The notes beneath the pieces were generated by a model. The model saw nothing but the letters and a program-made list of their open reading frames with translations. It made no database searches and had not been told where the DNA came from. Shown here one piece after another: positions 40,201-53,060 of a stretch of DNA of 64,000 nt. A program made the position numbers and the translations under genes. The DNA is from Typha latifolia (lineage: Eukaryota > Streptophyta > Magnoliopsida > Poales > Typhaceae). How positions within the stretch are numbered: the first letter of the stretch is position 1; every line of letters begins with the position of its first letter. The stretch lies in assembly GCA_019914945.1 (NCBI GenBank), contig CM034106.1:9486001-9550000 (forward strand), written 5' to 3'.

Positions 40201-43200
40201 CATGATAGCAAAATAATATTGTCAATGATCAGAAATGAATTATATGAGTACTTCTCTTTACCTTCAAAAGCAGTATCAGGGACTCGGCAAACAGATTCCT
40301 TGATGTCACTGGCAATCGCTCTCTGCCAAAAACAGGAGTCTCGGAAGCAATAAATTAAAGTAAAAAATAAAATATGACAAGTAACAAAGATTTTATGATG
40401 AAACACACCAGGGAGTAAAGCTTGTAACTTTCTGTAGTGTTTGGAAAATCAAGATTTATAGTCTGTTAAATTGGCAGGAATAGACAATATTAATATCATA
40501 TGTATTGTAGGAATAGTTTACAGTATGTGCTTCAACTAAATTATAAAAGGAACAAACATTTGGATACAGTTAAATAGCCCCATTCAAATCAAACTGAGAT
40601 ATGAGAAGACATTAACATAGCAATAGAATATAATAACTAGAAAGCTATCAAGTACAACAAGCATGACAAGTACAGAAAAAAGAACAGTAATCTAAAGTTC
40701 TTTAAAAGTGTTTCAGAGGTATATAAAAGCAAATTAGATTTAAATTGAACAGTGGAATGTAGACGCCATAGCTGGTTCATAGAAGGAACCCAAGGCAGCC
40801 TCTAAAATGTTGTTACATGATAACCTTTGTCCTTGGCAATCATTCTTAAGGATCATTAAGTGACTGACAGCAGGGAAGACTATCCATAATCTCCAACACT
40901 AGGGCCTACAAAAGATTCAGTCAAAGGGCAATAATTCTTAAAAGATTATCCTAAATGCTTAAGTACAGATAATTAATCCTCAAATATATGGCTGTGTTAT
41001 TTTCTTTACATTTTAATGGAAGTTGCTTCACTTGCCATTGTGCAATTTAATGATGGATACTTAGATTTCTCAACCAATGATGGATGATTTTGCATAAAAG
41101 AATAAAAAGAAAGACATAACGAATGTCAAATTGATACCTGAAAGTTCCCTGGGTTGATTTCCTTCTTTTTGAATGAATATCTAGGTTTTAACTGCATATT
41201 TGAAAAGAAAAAAAAAAGACTATTTCAGGTTCAAGATATTCATATTTTATAAAGAAAATGACTATATCAGGTTCCAGAAATTCACATTTCATAAACAGGA
41301 CAATGGAAACATAGACAAGAAATAAACTCACAACGACACCCTTGCTTTCCAAGCTTTTCATCATGCAGTCAGTTAGAAATTCACCCCCAACTGGAGAAGT
41401 TGCCACAGCCTAGGGAAACAAGCATAAAGGTCCAAATGAAAAGTAGGGATAAAAGAATATTCACATCAAAATAACAAGCAACAATAATGTACATAAACTT
41501 TCACATGCCAACTGGAACATGTATATAGTGCTTCCTGGAGCAGCTTAAATTCATAAATAAGCTTTTAATCATCACGAATGGACAGCAAGAAGGTGAATGG
41601 GCACAGCCTCATCCACTGAGGAACAAGGTTAAAGGAGTTGCCAGTTATTATGCTGAGTCAGGACCAAATAACATGGACATATCAACCATGTGCAACCTGA
41701 TAAACTATGACCTGGTAAAAAAAAATACCTTTTGAAGCACATAACCATCATGCACAGCAGCAACTACTGTAGATCCACCACCACTAAACAAAAATGAGCA
41801 GCAGAGTTATTAAGACTGATCAGAGGTACTAAACAATTTCATCTGAAGACACTAAAAGGGGCATTCAGATAACAGAGAAGAGCACCAGCACAACAAGTAG
41901 AAAGATAACTAAGTCCACAATTAGAAAGATAACTAAGCTCTTAGCAGGTAAGAATTATATTCATCTATAGCATATAATGATCGTACAATGTTCTGGGTTA
42001 GGAAAAAGGAAACCAATTTTACTAAATTTAAGATTGGTATCTCATATATAATGAATGGAAGAGCAGTGCAATGGCTTGTCAGCTAGAACCATCTATTTCC
42101 ACAAGGGAACAGAGAGAGGTGTCCAAAACAAGGATTATTGCAAAAAGGCCCATGATCATCCTTTAAGGGTCCCTCATTATCTCCAGTCTATATTCCGGAC
42201 ACTTCCATATGTAGTTCACCACAAATATCATGGAAGAAAAATCACATTACAGGTGCTATCCAGGCACTTTTATCCCAAGCAGAGTAACTCCCAACAAATG
42301 AAATTCTAATTTTTTTTCACCATGAAAACTTCTTATTAGACCTATGAGTCTGAGACACCAAAATCCCTCTTGGTGGTAAAGAAGAAGTTGCAATTTGATC
42401 ATCTAATTATCTCAATGGAGTATCTATAAATGAATATTGATCAATATAAGGCTACAGTAGAGAAAAGAAGGCACTGGTTTCCAATTGAAAAGCAAGTAGA
42501 GGAAGCTTAGTGAATAATAAGTAACTTTAAGATATTGCAACACCAAGAATCAGCATGTATGAAAATCATATCTAACTAATTCTTTTCCCATAAAACTACT
42601 ACAGAGTGATTCAATCCTAAGCAGCTATAATAATGGCTTAGTGAATGTAAGAATAGTCTGCCAAAACAACAATTCAGCGAAGTCAAATTTAAGAAAAATC
42701 AACCAAATAAAAAAAACCTCTATTCGTAAATGTAGCTGCAAATATGAAATGGTTCAAACAAAGAAAATGGGTTCCAGAGAATGCAATCCATCACCTATCA
42801 ACAACCAAAGATGTAGCACGTCCAGAAGCAAAAGATGTGAGCACCTAGCAGTTAAAACAGGAAGTAGGTCAACACCAAGGATCACAAGGAACAACTGTAC
42901 GTGCTTATCTTTGCCAACTACAAACATGAGAACATAATTTATATTCTAGAAGAGTTTCAATAAAAGCATACAGCATTTTTTGCCAAGAATAGTGCAGGAA
43001 CTTTGTAATTCTCGAACATAAGCTCTGCCGCTCTAAATACAGGAAAGAGACAAGTCAGAAATGAAGAGATTGCGACGACTATACAAACAAGACAAAGATG
43101 GCATGTGGAGTTAACTACATCAATATTAGTAATTCAATATATATCAAAATGACAAAAGTGAAAGTACACAAATGAGAAAACAAATGCACAATTTGAAAAG

Positions 43201-46200
43201 AGCAGGTAATGAACTAGAATGTATGTATAATCAGCATGTCATCGTAGCATAAAACTATATATTAAAATCAATAAATCATAGTTCCATGGACAATTCAGGG
43301 TGAGCTGGTTTCCTCTAGTTTGCTTCTCAAAGTTTGAGCCCTCTAGAATTCAAAACCACCACTCTGGAAGACATTTAGTATCTACAGTATATGATGGATA
43401 TCCAACTTTATTGTCTATGAAGATCACTACTTCAAGGTGAAACAACCGCAGCAGACCACCTTTCAGTCTTCCTTTCTATTAGTCCCTTGTGCATTAGCTG
43501 ATCATGCTATTTTTTTTAAAATGACATTTAAGCTCCATCACAATAATCAAGTCATCATACAAATATATTATAGAAATCCAAAAGGAAAAGCCAAACAGCT
43601 TGATAATCAGAGACAGCTTGGCCCAAAATAAAGCGTAAATATTCAATTAAATAACTTTTCAGTGTTAGGCAAAAGTGGATTAGCGTTAAATCATGAAGTT
43701 GGCTATAATGAAAATTTTACTTATAACTTCATTAAAAAGTAATGAGTAACCAGCATGATAGCAGAGTAAACCAGATTAATGGAGTTCTTCTTTACAAACT
43801 CTTTACCTCTCTCTTTGTTGTGGAGTATTTATAGATGATTCTGCCAGTAGCATAGGATGCTCTTTGGGATCTATCAACAGTCGTTGTCTGAGAGAAAAGG
43901 CACAGTGACCGTGTTAAGAGCAAGTAGAGGGGGGAATGCTTTTCCAAAACATATTTCTCAAATCTTCCACAAACAGAAAGCAAATATTCAAATACTAAAT
44001 GCAGCTCATCTCACTTGAAAGCATGATTCCATATGTTGTCAACCATATCCCAGTCAACAACAACACCATCCTTCATGGGTGAGATCACCTGCATGGGAGA
44101 GAAGACAACGCCAGTATATCAAAAAATAGTGTATTGTTCTCAAGAGAAGAGAAGAGTTCCTCTGTAAACTAACCTCCATGTTATCCCGCCTGTAATCTAA
44201 AGCTTGAGTACCCACATACAGCTTACGCTTTGCTTTGTTCTTGTCTGAATCAAGAGACTTGACACCACTTTTAGAGTCTGACATAGATTCAGAGTCTCTC
44301 TCAGACTTGATGTCATCACTATCCCCCATTTGTTCAATCGATCCAACAACCTAAATATATAATAAGCGCATCTTAGGCAGAAGCTTGAAATAGGTAACCA
44401 ACAAGAGAAATACATATGGAGAGTTGCCGCCAGTCATATTATGGCCCCAGGATCATTCTATGGCAATTAGAAATTTAGAACTTACGGCGTTAAGTAAACA
44501 AACAAAAAACTCATCTTCTTTTCTTACTTTTCACTCATTTAATATACTTCAGAAGTTCAGATTCTTGTGTAACATTTGTGCCTAACTATTTTCAATCTTA
44601 TTATTACATTCTAGTATAATTTAAAGTCCAGCACACTTTGGATTCCTGCTGTTGGCAGCTATTGGCATTTTCCTGTAACAATAAAATTACTCTGATATGA
44701 AATGGTTGACCCAAAAGATCACTCTTTAGTACCTCATTCCAAAACTGGATTGTTATGTTTTTTTTATGTCTAGTTGTGTGCCGAATGTTCAACTATAGTT
44801 GTATAAGTCATCATCATACAATACAAGCACTGATATATACCAGCCATTGGCACTAGGGCTGCAAAAAAGTTTGTGAGCTCAGCTCGAGCTCTAAATGGGT
44901 CAAGCTGAGCTAAAAAAACCCTAGGTCAGACCATCCTCATCTTCCCAAACCCTCTTCACCACTGAAACTATCTCTACTGGTCACCACTCGCCACCGGAAC
45001 CATCTCCACTGATCACCACTCACCACCGAATAAATCATCTCCATCAGTCACCACTCACCACCAAAATCCAAAACCTATCTCCATCTTGACCACCGAAATC
45101 CATCTCCAAGCTCCTAGTAAGCTCATGTCATGAAACCTATCTTCACCACCGACCATCTCCACCTTCACCACCAAACCCATCTTCACCGATCATCCCACAA
45201 GCTGTCATGTTCAAATCAAGCTCGAGCCAGAAAAAAATACCTATTGAACCAAGCTAGGCCCAGCTCGCTCAAGCTCAGCTCATTTACGCCCCTAATTGGC
45301 ACCCATGATCAGTTTGCTAGTTATTTGATCATTTACGGTTGTTTTTTGAACAATTAATCTAGCTATTTGAAATACATCTCTTTGTCATGTGAGCGTATAC
45401 ATGGTGACACTGATGATCAAATTATTGGTGTGGTTTTCTACTTTTCTAATACTTATAGTTCTTACTTGTTTCACTGAATTCTAAACAGTAGTTGAAGTAC
45501 TTCTTGAAGACATTTACCTTGTAAAACATATGGGCTTAAGTATTTTTGCAAGTCATGTCCTACAGTACGTGTGCTTTCTTTCTTTATAATCTTACAATGG
45601 AATTAAGTACTTCTGTCAAGACTCTGAATCTTGCTATCTTGGCATGTCCTACAATACTTGTGAATTCTTTGTTTATAATTTTACAATGGACTTAAGTAGC
45701 TTGTTTACAATCCAATACTTGTGATTCTTTGTTTATAATCTTATAATGGACTTAAGTGGTTTTGTCACAATTTAATACTTGTGAATTCTTTGTTTATAAT
45801 CTTATAATGGACATAAGTAGTTTTGTCAAGATTGTGAATTCTTGCTATCCTGTCATATCCTTGTGATCCCTTCCGCATTATTTACTCATGCCCAAACAGC
45901 TACAGTCAATGTAACACCCGTAATAAATAAATAAATAAAAAATTATTAAAAAAATTGGCGCACGTGCTACGCACGTGCACCCTAACCGCAGCGCACGCGC
46001 CAAGCGCGTGCGCTGACCCCTTCTTCCCTTTCCCCCACCTCTCGCAGTTAGTTGCGAGAGGTGGGAGAGAAGATCGCCGGAGTGGAGTAACTCCACTCCG
46101 ATTCTCTCTCCCCTCTCCTCTATTTAACCCCCCCTTCTCCCCTAAGTTTTTTTTTTCTTTTCTTTTGCGGAATCTCCCCATCTTCATTGTTTCTCTACTC

Positions 46201-48052
46201 TCCTTTTCTCTTCCGAGCCGCCGAGGTCTTCGTCGCGGGCAACGAGCCACCGGAACGCCGGCAGCCGACCAAAACCCTCCCTCTTCGATCGTCAGATTCA
46301 GCATTGTGCGGGAAGGATCTTGAAATTCAGGGAGAGCCGACTGATTAGGAGAGTAAGACAAATTCCAGAAATACACCAGGCGAGTAGAATTCTATAATAG
46401 TCTTTAAATTGCATGCTTATGCCATATCTTACCTGTGGTAGTTAAATGATGCTTCTTACATATGAATTTTATATGACATCTCATATTTGCATTTAATTAC
46501 ATGTCAGTTCTTTTTGTATTATTTATCACTTAATGCTTAAGTATTGATAGACCCCATGTTTGATCATGATAACTGCTATTGTAATGATTATGTTAAATAA
46601 ATAATAGAAGTCATGACACCACGTGCACGTATCACTATTAGTCAAGTCTCGGTTAGGCGGTGCCTTTTTACTACTCAACCCTAGGGGTTAGGGGTAGAGT
46701 GTATGTTATATGGTATTATATTAGCGGCCTACACCTGAGGTCGGTAGCAGGTGGAGCATTCAGGTGATTACACTGCCCTAATTGGAGACTAGACTAGTAT
46801 GATATTAGAAAAGATGATTGAGAGATTGGGATTGTAGTTCTAGCGGTATCCGAGGACGCAGGGTCAGGGCGTCTATTGAGCTGTGTGCTCTTCTCAGCCG
46901 TATGTGATGGTTTCGCTCTGTGCGATGATTACTAGAACGGTATTGATGGGCCTACGACTGGGGTCCTTAGTCTGATGGCCACAGACAACCAGTCATATGC
47001 AGCGTTGCCAGGCATGTATGGGCGATAATACCGCTAGTTGACTAGTCCTCCTCGATTTTTGTGATGCTGTGTGAGATATGTTATTGTGACTCGACTCCTG
47101 TGTGGATTTTTCTATGCAAGATAAGCTATGATCACCAAGTACTTTACCCTGACATGTATGAGCTGCATTTTTACTTATCACGTAATATTTCTTAGATTGT
47201 TATTAGATTCTACTTGCTGGGCCCTGTGCTTACCGCCATTTTTGGTGGAATTATTTCAGAGATGATTGTAGAGGATGCGGACATTGAGGAGTAGAAGATT
47301 TAATTCCCTATTTTTCCTGCATTTGTTATTTCTATTTATTTCAGTAAACTTAGCCCCTGCGAGGGTATTTATGTTTTAGCAAATTAGAGAAAAACTTGTA
47401 ACCCTAGAGACTTGTTGAGGCCTGTGACATTATTAATTCAGGACTTTTGTTGGTTTATTATGGTATTGCTTGGTTCGTTTAAAATACTTGGTGAGAATAT
47501 TTCACTGACCGGTCACGTGGGAATCACGTGGACATACCCACGTGAAGAACACGTGAGTTTTGGAAGTGGGTGTTTCAGTCAAGGCATCTCAAATCTAAGG
47601 ACCAAAATAACCTTTGTTCCTCACTTGATAGATACTCTTAAATTGGCAACCACATAAGACATATCAGAGAGGAACAGGATCTGAACAAACCACCAGACAT
47701 GCAGAATTATGGACCTCATGGCTTATCAATCAATTAATCAACGCTAATAGTTCTCAAAGAAACAGAATGCTATCAAGATACTGAAAACCTTAACTTGTTT
47801 TCATACAATAACAAAGCATCAAATTGAGATCACTTACGGAGGGAAAGACTGCTTTTGGCGCATCATCACCGGCGTACCCTGCCTTGCAGCTGTAGGATCC
47901 CAAGTCGAGCACTATGGCCGAAACCTCATCTGCAAATCGAACAAATGTGTGGGATGGGAGAGAATGAGATCAACGAGTTTTTGATCCGGTACAAGAATCT
48001 CGACTCTAGGGTTTAGTGAGGGATTTGAGGTTAACTTACCGCCTCCGTACAT
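34274..48052 (-). CDS. ARP4: Actin-related protein 4 (ARP4)
   Basis: Twenty coding exons on the minus strand: 48052-48040, 47929-47838, 44350-44174, 44088-44015, 43887-43807, 43032-42972, 42844-42795, 41783-41729, 41409-41332, 41191-41138, 40462-40409, 40322-40262, 38708-38657, 38456-38390, 37584-37525, 37429-37367, 36762-36700, 35637-35573, 34494-34426 and 34319-34274. All phases agree, all introns are GT-AG, and they sum to 1335 bases, 444 aa (Arabidopsis ARP4 is about 441). The protein starts [20 protein letters not shown] and ends YIQRKCP. Actin-fold blocks include [47 protein letters not shown] and [23 protein letters not shown]4 is a nuclear subunit shared by SWI/SNF and INO80/SWR1-type remodellers and NuA4 acetyltransferase. 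The insert with many Asp/Ser/Lys after [11 protein letters not shown] is typical of ARP4. The first coding exon is only 13 bases. Introns carry a TRIM, a hAT-type MITE and a solo LTR. Confidence 0.97.
36385..36500. repeat. 57-bp tandem duplication in an ARP4 intron
   Basis: GATTAAGCTATACTAGAATG occurs at 36397 and again at 36454, with flanking GAAGAATATAA words repeated at the same 57-bp spacing. Confidence 0.75.
38943..39218 (+). mobile_element. Complete TRIM (miniature LTR retroelement), 276 bp
   Basis: Two short direct terminal repeats, 38943-39013 and 39147-39218, both begin TGTTAGAATATAAAATATAA and the second ends AACA. Immediately after the first repeat is TGGTATCA (39014-39021), a primer-binding site for initiator methionine tRNA. 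Before the second repeat is a purine stretch GTGAGGAG, a possible polypurine tract. The element is flanked on both sides by TACTT (38938-38942 and 39219-39223), a 5-bp target-site duplication. With no coding capacity and 72-bp LTRs it fits a TRIM, in the size range of the SMART type described in grasses. It lies in an ARP4 intron, antisense to the gene. Confidence 0.85.
39401..39616. repeat. 109-bp tandem duplication in an ARP4 intron
   Basis: Copies at 39401-39509 and 39510-39616 are nearly identical: one C/T and one G/T difference were noticed. Both run from CAAATAATTCATG to TTTCAGCTTACAGACGA. Confidence 0.9.
39761..40042. repeat. 139-bp tandem duplication in an ARP4 intron
   Basis: Copies at 39761-39899 and 39900-40042 share AATAATGGCAGAA, GGCAATGAATATATTGG and TATGGATCTCAAACAGCC. 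They differ at a handful of positions and in the length of a T run. The next tandem duplication lies only 145 bp upstream. Confidence 0.88.
44854..45294. mobile_element. hAT-type MITE, 441 bp
   Basis: Imperfect terminal inverted repeats: the left end TAGGGCTGCAAAAAAGTTTG continues into GAGCTCAGCTCGAGC. The right end, read inverted, is TAGGGGCGTAAATGAGCTGA continuing into GCTTGAGCGAGCTGG. The 8-bp target-site duplication ATTGGCAC is exact (44846-44853 and 45295-45302). An 8-bp duplication with a YAGGG terminus is the hAT signature. The interior has repeated CACCACT and CATCTCCA words and no transposase. It lies in intron 2 of ARP4. Confidence 0.85.
45555..45855. repeat. Tandem repeat of about 60 bp
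   Basis: About four to five imperfect units carry AATACTTGTGAATTCTTTG then TATAATCTTATAATGGAC and TTAAGTAG, at 45-60 bp or slightly longer spacing. They lie between the hAT-type MITE and the solo LTR in ARP4 intron 2. Confidence 0.75.
45910..47577 (+). mobile_element. Solo LTR of a Ty3/gypsy retrotransposon, 1668 bp
   Basis: It starts TGTAACACCC and ends GGGTGTTTCA, giving TG...CA ends with an inverted terminal word. It is flanked by an exact 5-bp target-site duplication GTCAA (45905-45909 and 47578-47582). No primer-binding site, gag-pol or second LTR is present, so it is a solo LTR left by recombination between two LTRs. It is GC-rich near 45955-46320 and AT-rich elsewhere. It is related to the LTR halves at 655-1029 and 1030-2187. 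It lies in ARP4 intron 2, antisense to the gene. ORFs in the GC-rich part are not credible genes. Confidence 0.92.
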
Positions 48053-50234
48053 TGATGCGGAATTCGAGAACGCCTCGCCGGAGTCCACACAGAGATAACC
48101 CTAGCTCAGTGGACGAGGGAAGGGGGGCGAGGCAACCCTAGTTCGAGGAGGAGGAGGAGAGAAAGAGGAGAGGAGACGAGAGTCTACTTCAATTAGAGAC
48201 TTGAGGAGGGAAATTGGAACTCTCGCTCGCGTATTCGAGGAAAAGAGTAAAAAAGAATAAAAGGGTTTAAGAGGGGCTTTGAGCTTTTTAACGGCAATCT
48301 GTCCGATGTGATTACTATATCGCGGGTTAGGCTCACGGAGTAGGGGTGAAAACGGGTCGGATATTATCCAATCCGACCCACCATCCGATTAAAAAATTAT
48401 ATTTAATTTGGATACGGATCAGATTTTTGTAAAAAAAAAGCTGGGATAAATCCTTTTCGGATATGATTCGTAAATCGAATATTTAGTCATCTACTATTTT
48501 GTAATCTTAGACTTAGAATGAGCCTTTCTTGAGACCCATATGATCACCTCTACTTAATAGTTATCTCCAAGCTTAGATTCATCTCACCTTCTATAGTTTT
48601 ATTTATGTACTTCACCTCCTCGTGGTCAATACTAAAGTGCAATCATTATTTTTTGATAAATACTTCAATACTTCTCACCTTCTATAGTTTTATTTATGTA
48701 CTTCACCTTCTCGTGATCAATACTAAAGTGCAATCATTATTTTTTGGTAAATACTTTAATACTTTTCTAAAATTTATAATTTTAATTTAACGGTTATAAT
48801 AGTCAGTTTTCACACAAAGTACCAATTTCTCACTTCGAAAACCATATTACGTTAAAAACTGACATATTAGTCAAAACAATTTGATTACATAGGCCTAACT
48901 CTCCGATTAGAGGTTCTTTTCTTTCATTAAAATTTTTCTCTCTTAAATATAATTATTTCTTAATTATATGATATATTATTTAATATTAAACTATTTAAAT
49001 TAGATTCTTTGGAGATAGACTTTAATTTAAATGTGATTATCTATCTTTGTTATTAAATTTAATTTAAATAATCTTAATCTAAGGAGAGATTTATGTAAAT
49101 AGTAAAAAAAGTATCAAATAGATAAAATTTAATTAAACTTTCATGAAGTTAATTATAAAAAGATATCAATACTCTTATTATGATATATATATATTACTCC
49201 CGCTTAAGAATATATATGTCTTTTACTTGATAAATTATTAAGATAATATATTTAAATAATAATATTTAACTATTGAACGGATAATATCTTCTAAATTTAT
49301 TGCATTTCTATTATACCCTTAAAGATCTTAATTGTTATATCTTCATCGAATCGATTAATAAATAATTACCTCTACAGTAAGAAAGAAGTATTTTTTTATT
49401 AAATTTAATTAATTCATCGATCAAATTTAAAGCTATTAATTAGATATAAATTATAGGCGATTAAATAAGCTTAATAACACATCTACAATAATATTGATAA
49501 GATGATCAATATATATTTTTATTATATATTTGTCATCTAAAATCCCATTGGTATTATTTTAAATGTATTAAAAAATTTATTCAATTCTTTGTAATTTTAT
49601 CTTTAATCTTGAAATCTTTTTCTTTTGGTTTGGCCAAATATAATGGCAAAAATAAGAGCTTAAATTTCGGTATAACAGTGGCACAAATGTAAATATAGGC
49701 AATGAAGTGAATTTAGGCGGGTAAAATATAAATTCCCCTTTATTATATTTGTTATAATGAGGTATCTTGATAATTTGGGTGGTTTCGTTAATCCAACTAA
49801 AACTCTAAAAAAAAAAAGAAAAAAACTAAAATTCTAACCGTTTCAATTTAGTAATAAATAAAAGGGTTGGTTTGATATTAAAAAATTTATAGGATGTAAA
49901 GTGAAAATTTCGACTGGTTTTTAATCGGTTCAATACGAGACGGTGGGATACATCAGGCTCGACTCAAACGCTTGCCATCCCGGGACGATTGTTAGCTCTC
50001 TCGAAGCCTCTGTAAGACCCAACAAGCGGAGAGATCCTCGCGTAGCTCCGTCGTCTGCAGTCTCTTCAACGATCTGAACAAATTACCCATAAATCCTAAT
50101 CTTCTACGATTCGATCGGTAAAGGATTGCTCTCGGGTCTTTCTATCTCCCTTCTTCTTGCAATTGATTTCTTATCGTGGTGCGTTTTTCTTCTTTATGCC
50201 GGTGATTTGATTGCTTTTTGGTTCGCAGGCAGAT
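48053..50234. other. Intergenic region between divergent ARP4 and TPR genes
   Basis: It holds both promoters. Near 48330-48500 there is a TAGGGGTGAAAACGGGTCGG word and GGAT-rich sequence, like the end of a transposon, without a partner end. A 91-bp tandem duplication sits at 48583-48764. The region 48780-49900 is strongly AT-rich with nothing recognised. The TPR leader probably contains an intron ending TTCGCAG at 50228. Confidence 0.5.
48583..48764. repeat. 91-bp tandem duplication
   Basis: CTCACCTTCTATAGTTTTAT occurs at 48583 and 48674, and each copy continues with ATGTACTTCACC and AATACTAAAGTGCAATCATT. Confidence 0.88.
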
Positions 50235-53060
50235 ATGGTGATTATCGAAGCGGAGCCACATGCTGTAGAGATCGAAGTAGCGAAGAGTTCTTCCGAGTCG
50301 ACGGCTCCAATGGAATCCGTGGCTCCAAGGGGGGAAGATCCCGAAAGCGATGAGGAATCCTTCGAGGATGCTCTTACCGATGAGCAGATGCGAGAGGTCT
50401 AGTCCTGTTGATCTCTTCATATTCTAAAAAATTATTTTTGCAATCATAGTCGAAGCACTAGGAGTGATCTCCTTGAACTGTATTAATGCTAATTTGATAA
50501 GTTTGCTCTTCGAATGTTTGTTCTTCTACTAGGAAAGTTATAGGGATTATTTGTTATAAAACTGTCACAAAATTCTAACCTAAAACTGTAATCTTTTCTC
50601 TAGTATCGATTTGCTTAGCATTTGGAACTTGCTGCCTGGTCGATTAAGTTTCAAGTTTGTTGCGTAAAATTGATGAACCATGTAGTTCTCAAATCTAGTC
50701 TTGTCATTGTAATTTTCTTTAACTGCTCACAAGTTTTGAACTTTTTACGATGTCCTTAAACCTTATTCTGTATTGGTCTTATCGTCAGACATGCTTTGGA
50801 GAAGTATTGAGCTTCCATTGACTTTTTTTTTCTTTGGTTTTCTCTTTTTGTGGCAGAAAGCTTTAAATCAAGCAAATGATGCAAAGGCAGAAGGAAACAG
50901 GCTTTTCAGTGCTGGGGAGTATGACGATGCATTATCACAATATGAACTTGCTTTACATATTGCTTCTGAAGTGGAATCGTCAGAAGAAATTCGTTCCATG
51001 TGCCATGCGAACCGAGCCATATGCTTCTCAAAGTTGGTACGTTCTCCTCTAACTTCCTATATGTATAGGAATAATAATCTATAGTATTCTAGATTATTGC
51101 ATTGGTTGTTATTACCATAAGTACAAAAAAGTGTCCAATAGAAGTGGCTGAAGTTATTAGATGTATGACTATTTTTCTAGTAATCATCTACTGCTACTAT
51201 AGTTCCATATTTTGTTCGATTTTAGTTTTTTTTTTTCGTTCCTATCTATATGGTTCACATGAGACATATCACATAATCCCAACACTCATTGCGGCTCATT
51301 ATGGCCTTTGATCAATATGACTATATTGTCAGGTATCGACCTTGTCATTTCTCCCTAGTTTCTGATTAGCCACATAGCCTTCATCTGTTACAGATTGACT
51401 CAAGTGACTGTCAGCTTAACCCTCAATTTATCTTGAAGAATAATGCACTGTTTAGTCATTTCAAATTCTCTTTATTTTTATTCTACCAATTGAGTAAAGA
51501 ACATCACTCAACTCCATTCTCCCTTCTGCACATAGTAATATAATCAAACAAACTATTTATGCTCTGTGTACTGAAATCTTCCGGTCTCAAGAAGTGTGTA
51601 TGTTGTTAGTCTTGCAGCATATTCCAAGATAATGGTGCATTGCTATTAAATTCGTGTCAAGTTTCTCTCATCTTTATCTCAGTTCACTTGCATAGGTAAG
51701 GTTGAGAAACATGTCATAGTTTCCTTGCTAGAGGATAAGATGTTTTAGCCTGGATTAGGCATTCTTGTACATCTAAAGTCTTAATGATCAATATATATGC
51801 ATTACTAAATTATGTAGAAGCAGGATTGTTCAACAAAAAGACAACATGAATGATAGAGTTCAAAGGATTACCAGATCTCAGCTGCTGTGCAGTATGTTGT
51901 ATGCCTCTAGGAAGAGAGGGATGAATTTGCTCAAGATATTATGCTTGGATAATTTATGGTGAGATTATTTATACATTTATTATCCTTTTCTTACAAACTT
52001 TTTCAGGGAAAATATGATGAGACAATTAAGGAATGCACAAAAGCATTGGAGTTAAATCCTTCATATTCGAAAGCACTGTTTAGAAGGGGAGAAGCACATG
52101 AAAAGCTTGAACATTTTGAAGAAGCTATTGCTGGTGAGTTTTGGATTCCCAATTCTTCAATTATTGTGTCATTTGCTATGATTTATTTCTTTCAAATATC
52201 TCATTTCCTGAAGTACGGATTGTTGTGCTAGTTCATATGTTTTTGATAGTTGCTGTCAAATTTTCCTTGCAGACATGAAGAAAATTATTGAGTTGGATCC
52301 TTCTAATGACCACGCTAGAAGATCATTGCTCCGTCTTGAGCCATTAGCAGCTGAAAAGCGAGAAAAGATGAAGGAGGAGATGATTGGTAATCTCCTAGCC
52401 TATTTTTCTCCTTTTTATTGTTTAAGAATTGTCACATACTTTTTGGAAGACATAACTGTAGGTTATCTATGCCTATCCAGTTCTTCTTTTAATGACAATC
52501 ACTTTTGATGGTTTATATTCTCAATATAAAGAGGGTGATTGCTTGGTCAGGACTGTTTGTTCATTTTGAATAATTGGTGAAAAATAAGATCGCCGATGCA
52601 GTGCACATGTGATGTTTTATTTTTCAATATATGTATTGCATTTTGCCTAATTTTATCATGTTTCTTGTTACCTCTTCCCCCTTAGTTATTTTAGCGTTTC
52701 TTCTTTACTTGTTATTTATGAAAAATATCTGTGTTCCAAATAAATTAGTTCTCTTCATTATACCAGATGCTTTTCAATTATAGAAACCTCTGGACTGCTT
52801 CCATTGGTATCATTTTTCTTCCATTACTGCTTTGGGGGGATGAAAATATTTTTTGTTTCAATTTCACATGTAAACTACTAGTGTAGCCTGTACACTAGTA
52901 TTGTTGATGGCCTAAAGTGGATAGCTTCATTTAATTTGTTACAGGAAAGCTAAAAGAGATGGGAAATTCAGTGTTGGGACGTTTTGGAATGAGTATTGAC
53001 AACTTCAAAGCTGTTAAAGATCCAAACACAGGCTCGTACTCTATCTCCTTTCAGCGCTAA
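50235..53060 (+). CDS. TPR co-chaperone-like protein, TTC1 family
   Basis: Five exons, 50235-50396, 50857-51036, 52007-52133, 52273-52386 and 52945-53060, join in frame to 232 aa with GT-AG introns. The N-terminal 54 residues are acidic (GEDPESDEESFEDALTDEQM). Three TPR motifs follow: AEGNRLFSAGEYDDALSQYE, CHANRAICFSKLGKYDETIK and ALFRRGEAHEKLEHFEEAIA. The C-terminus KLKEMGNSVLGRFGMSID is the conserved tail of the TTC1 family (Arabidopsis At4g30480/AtTPR1, from memory), whose members bind the C-terminus of Hsp70/Hsp90 chaperones. A cytosolic or nuclear adaptor role is inferred from the family. The ATG is the first in the frame and follows a probable leader intron. It is divergent from ARP4. 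Confidence 0.93.

Noticed and set aside
45906..46376. ORFs of 122 and 156 codons on opposite strands
   Set aside because: They lie in the GC-rich part of the solo LTR and mirror each other; no family match or splice context.
48330..48510. Possible hAT end starting TAGGGGTGAAAACGG
   Set aside because: No matching inverted end or target duplication could be found, so it was not listed as an element.
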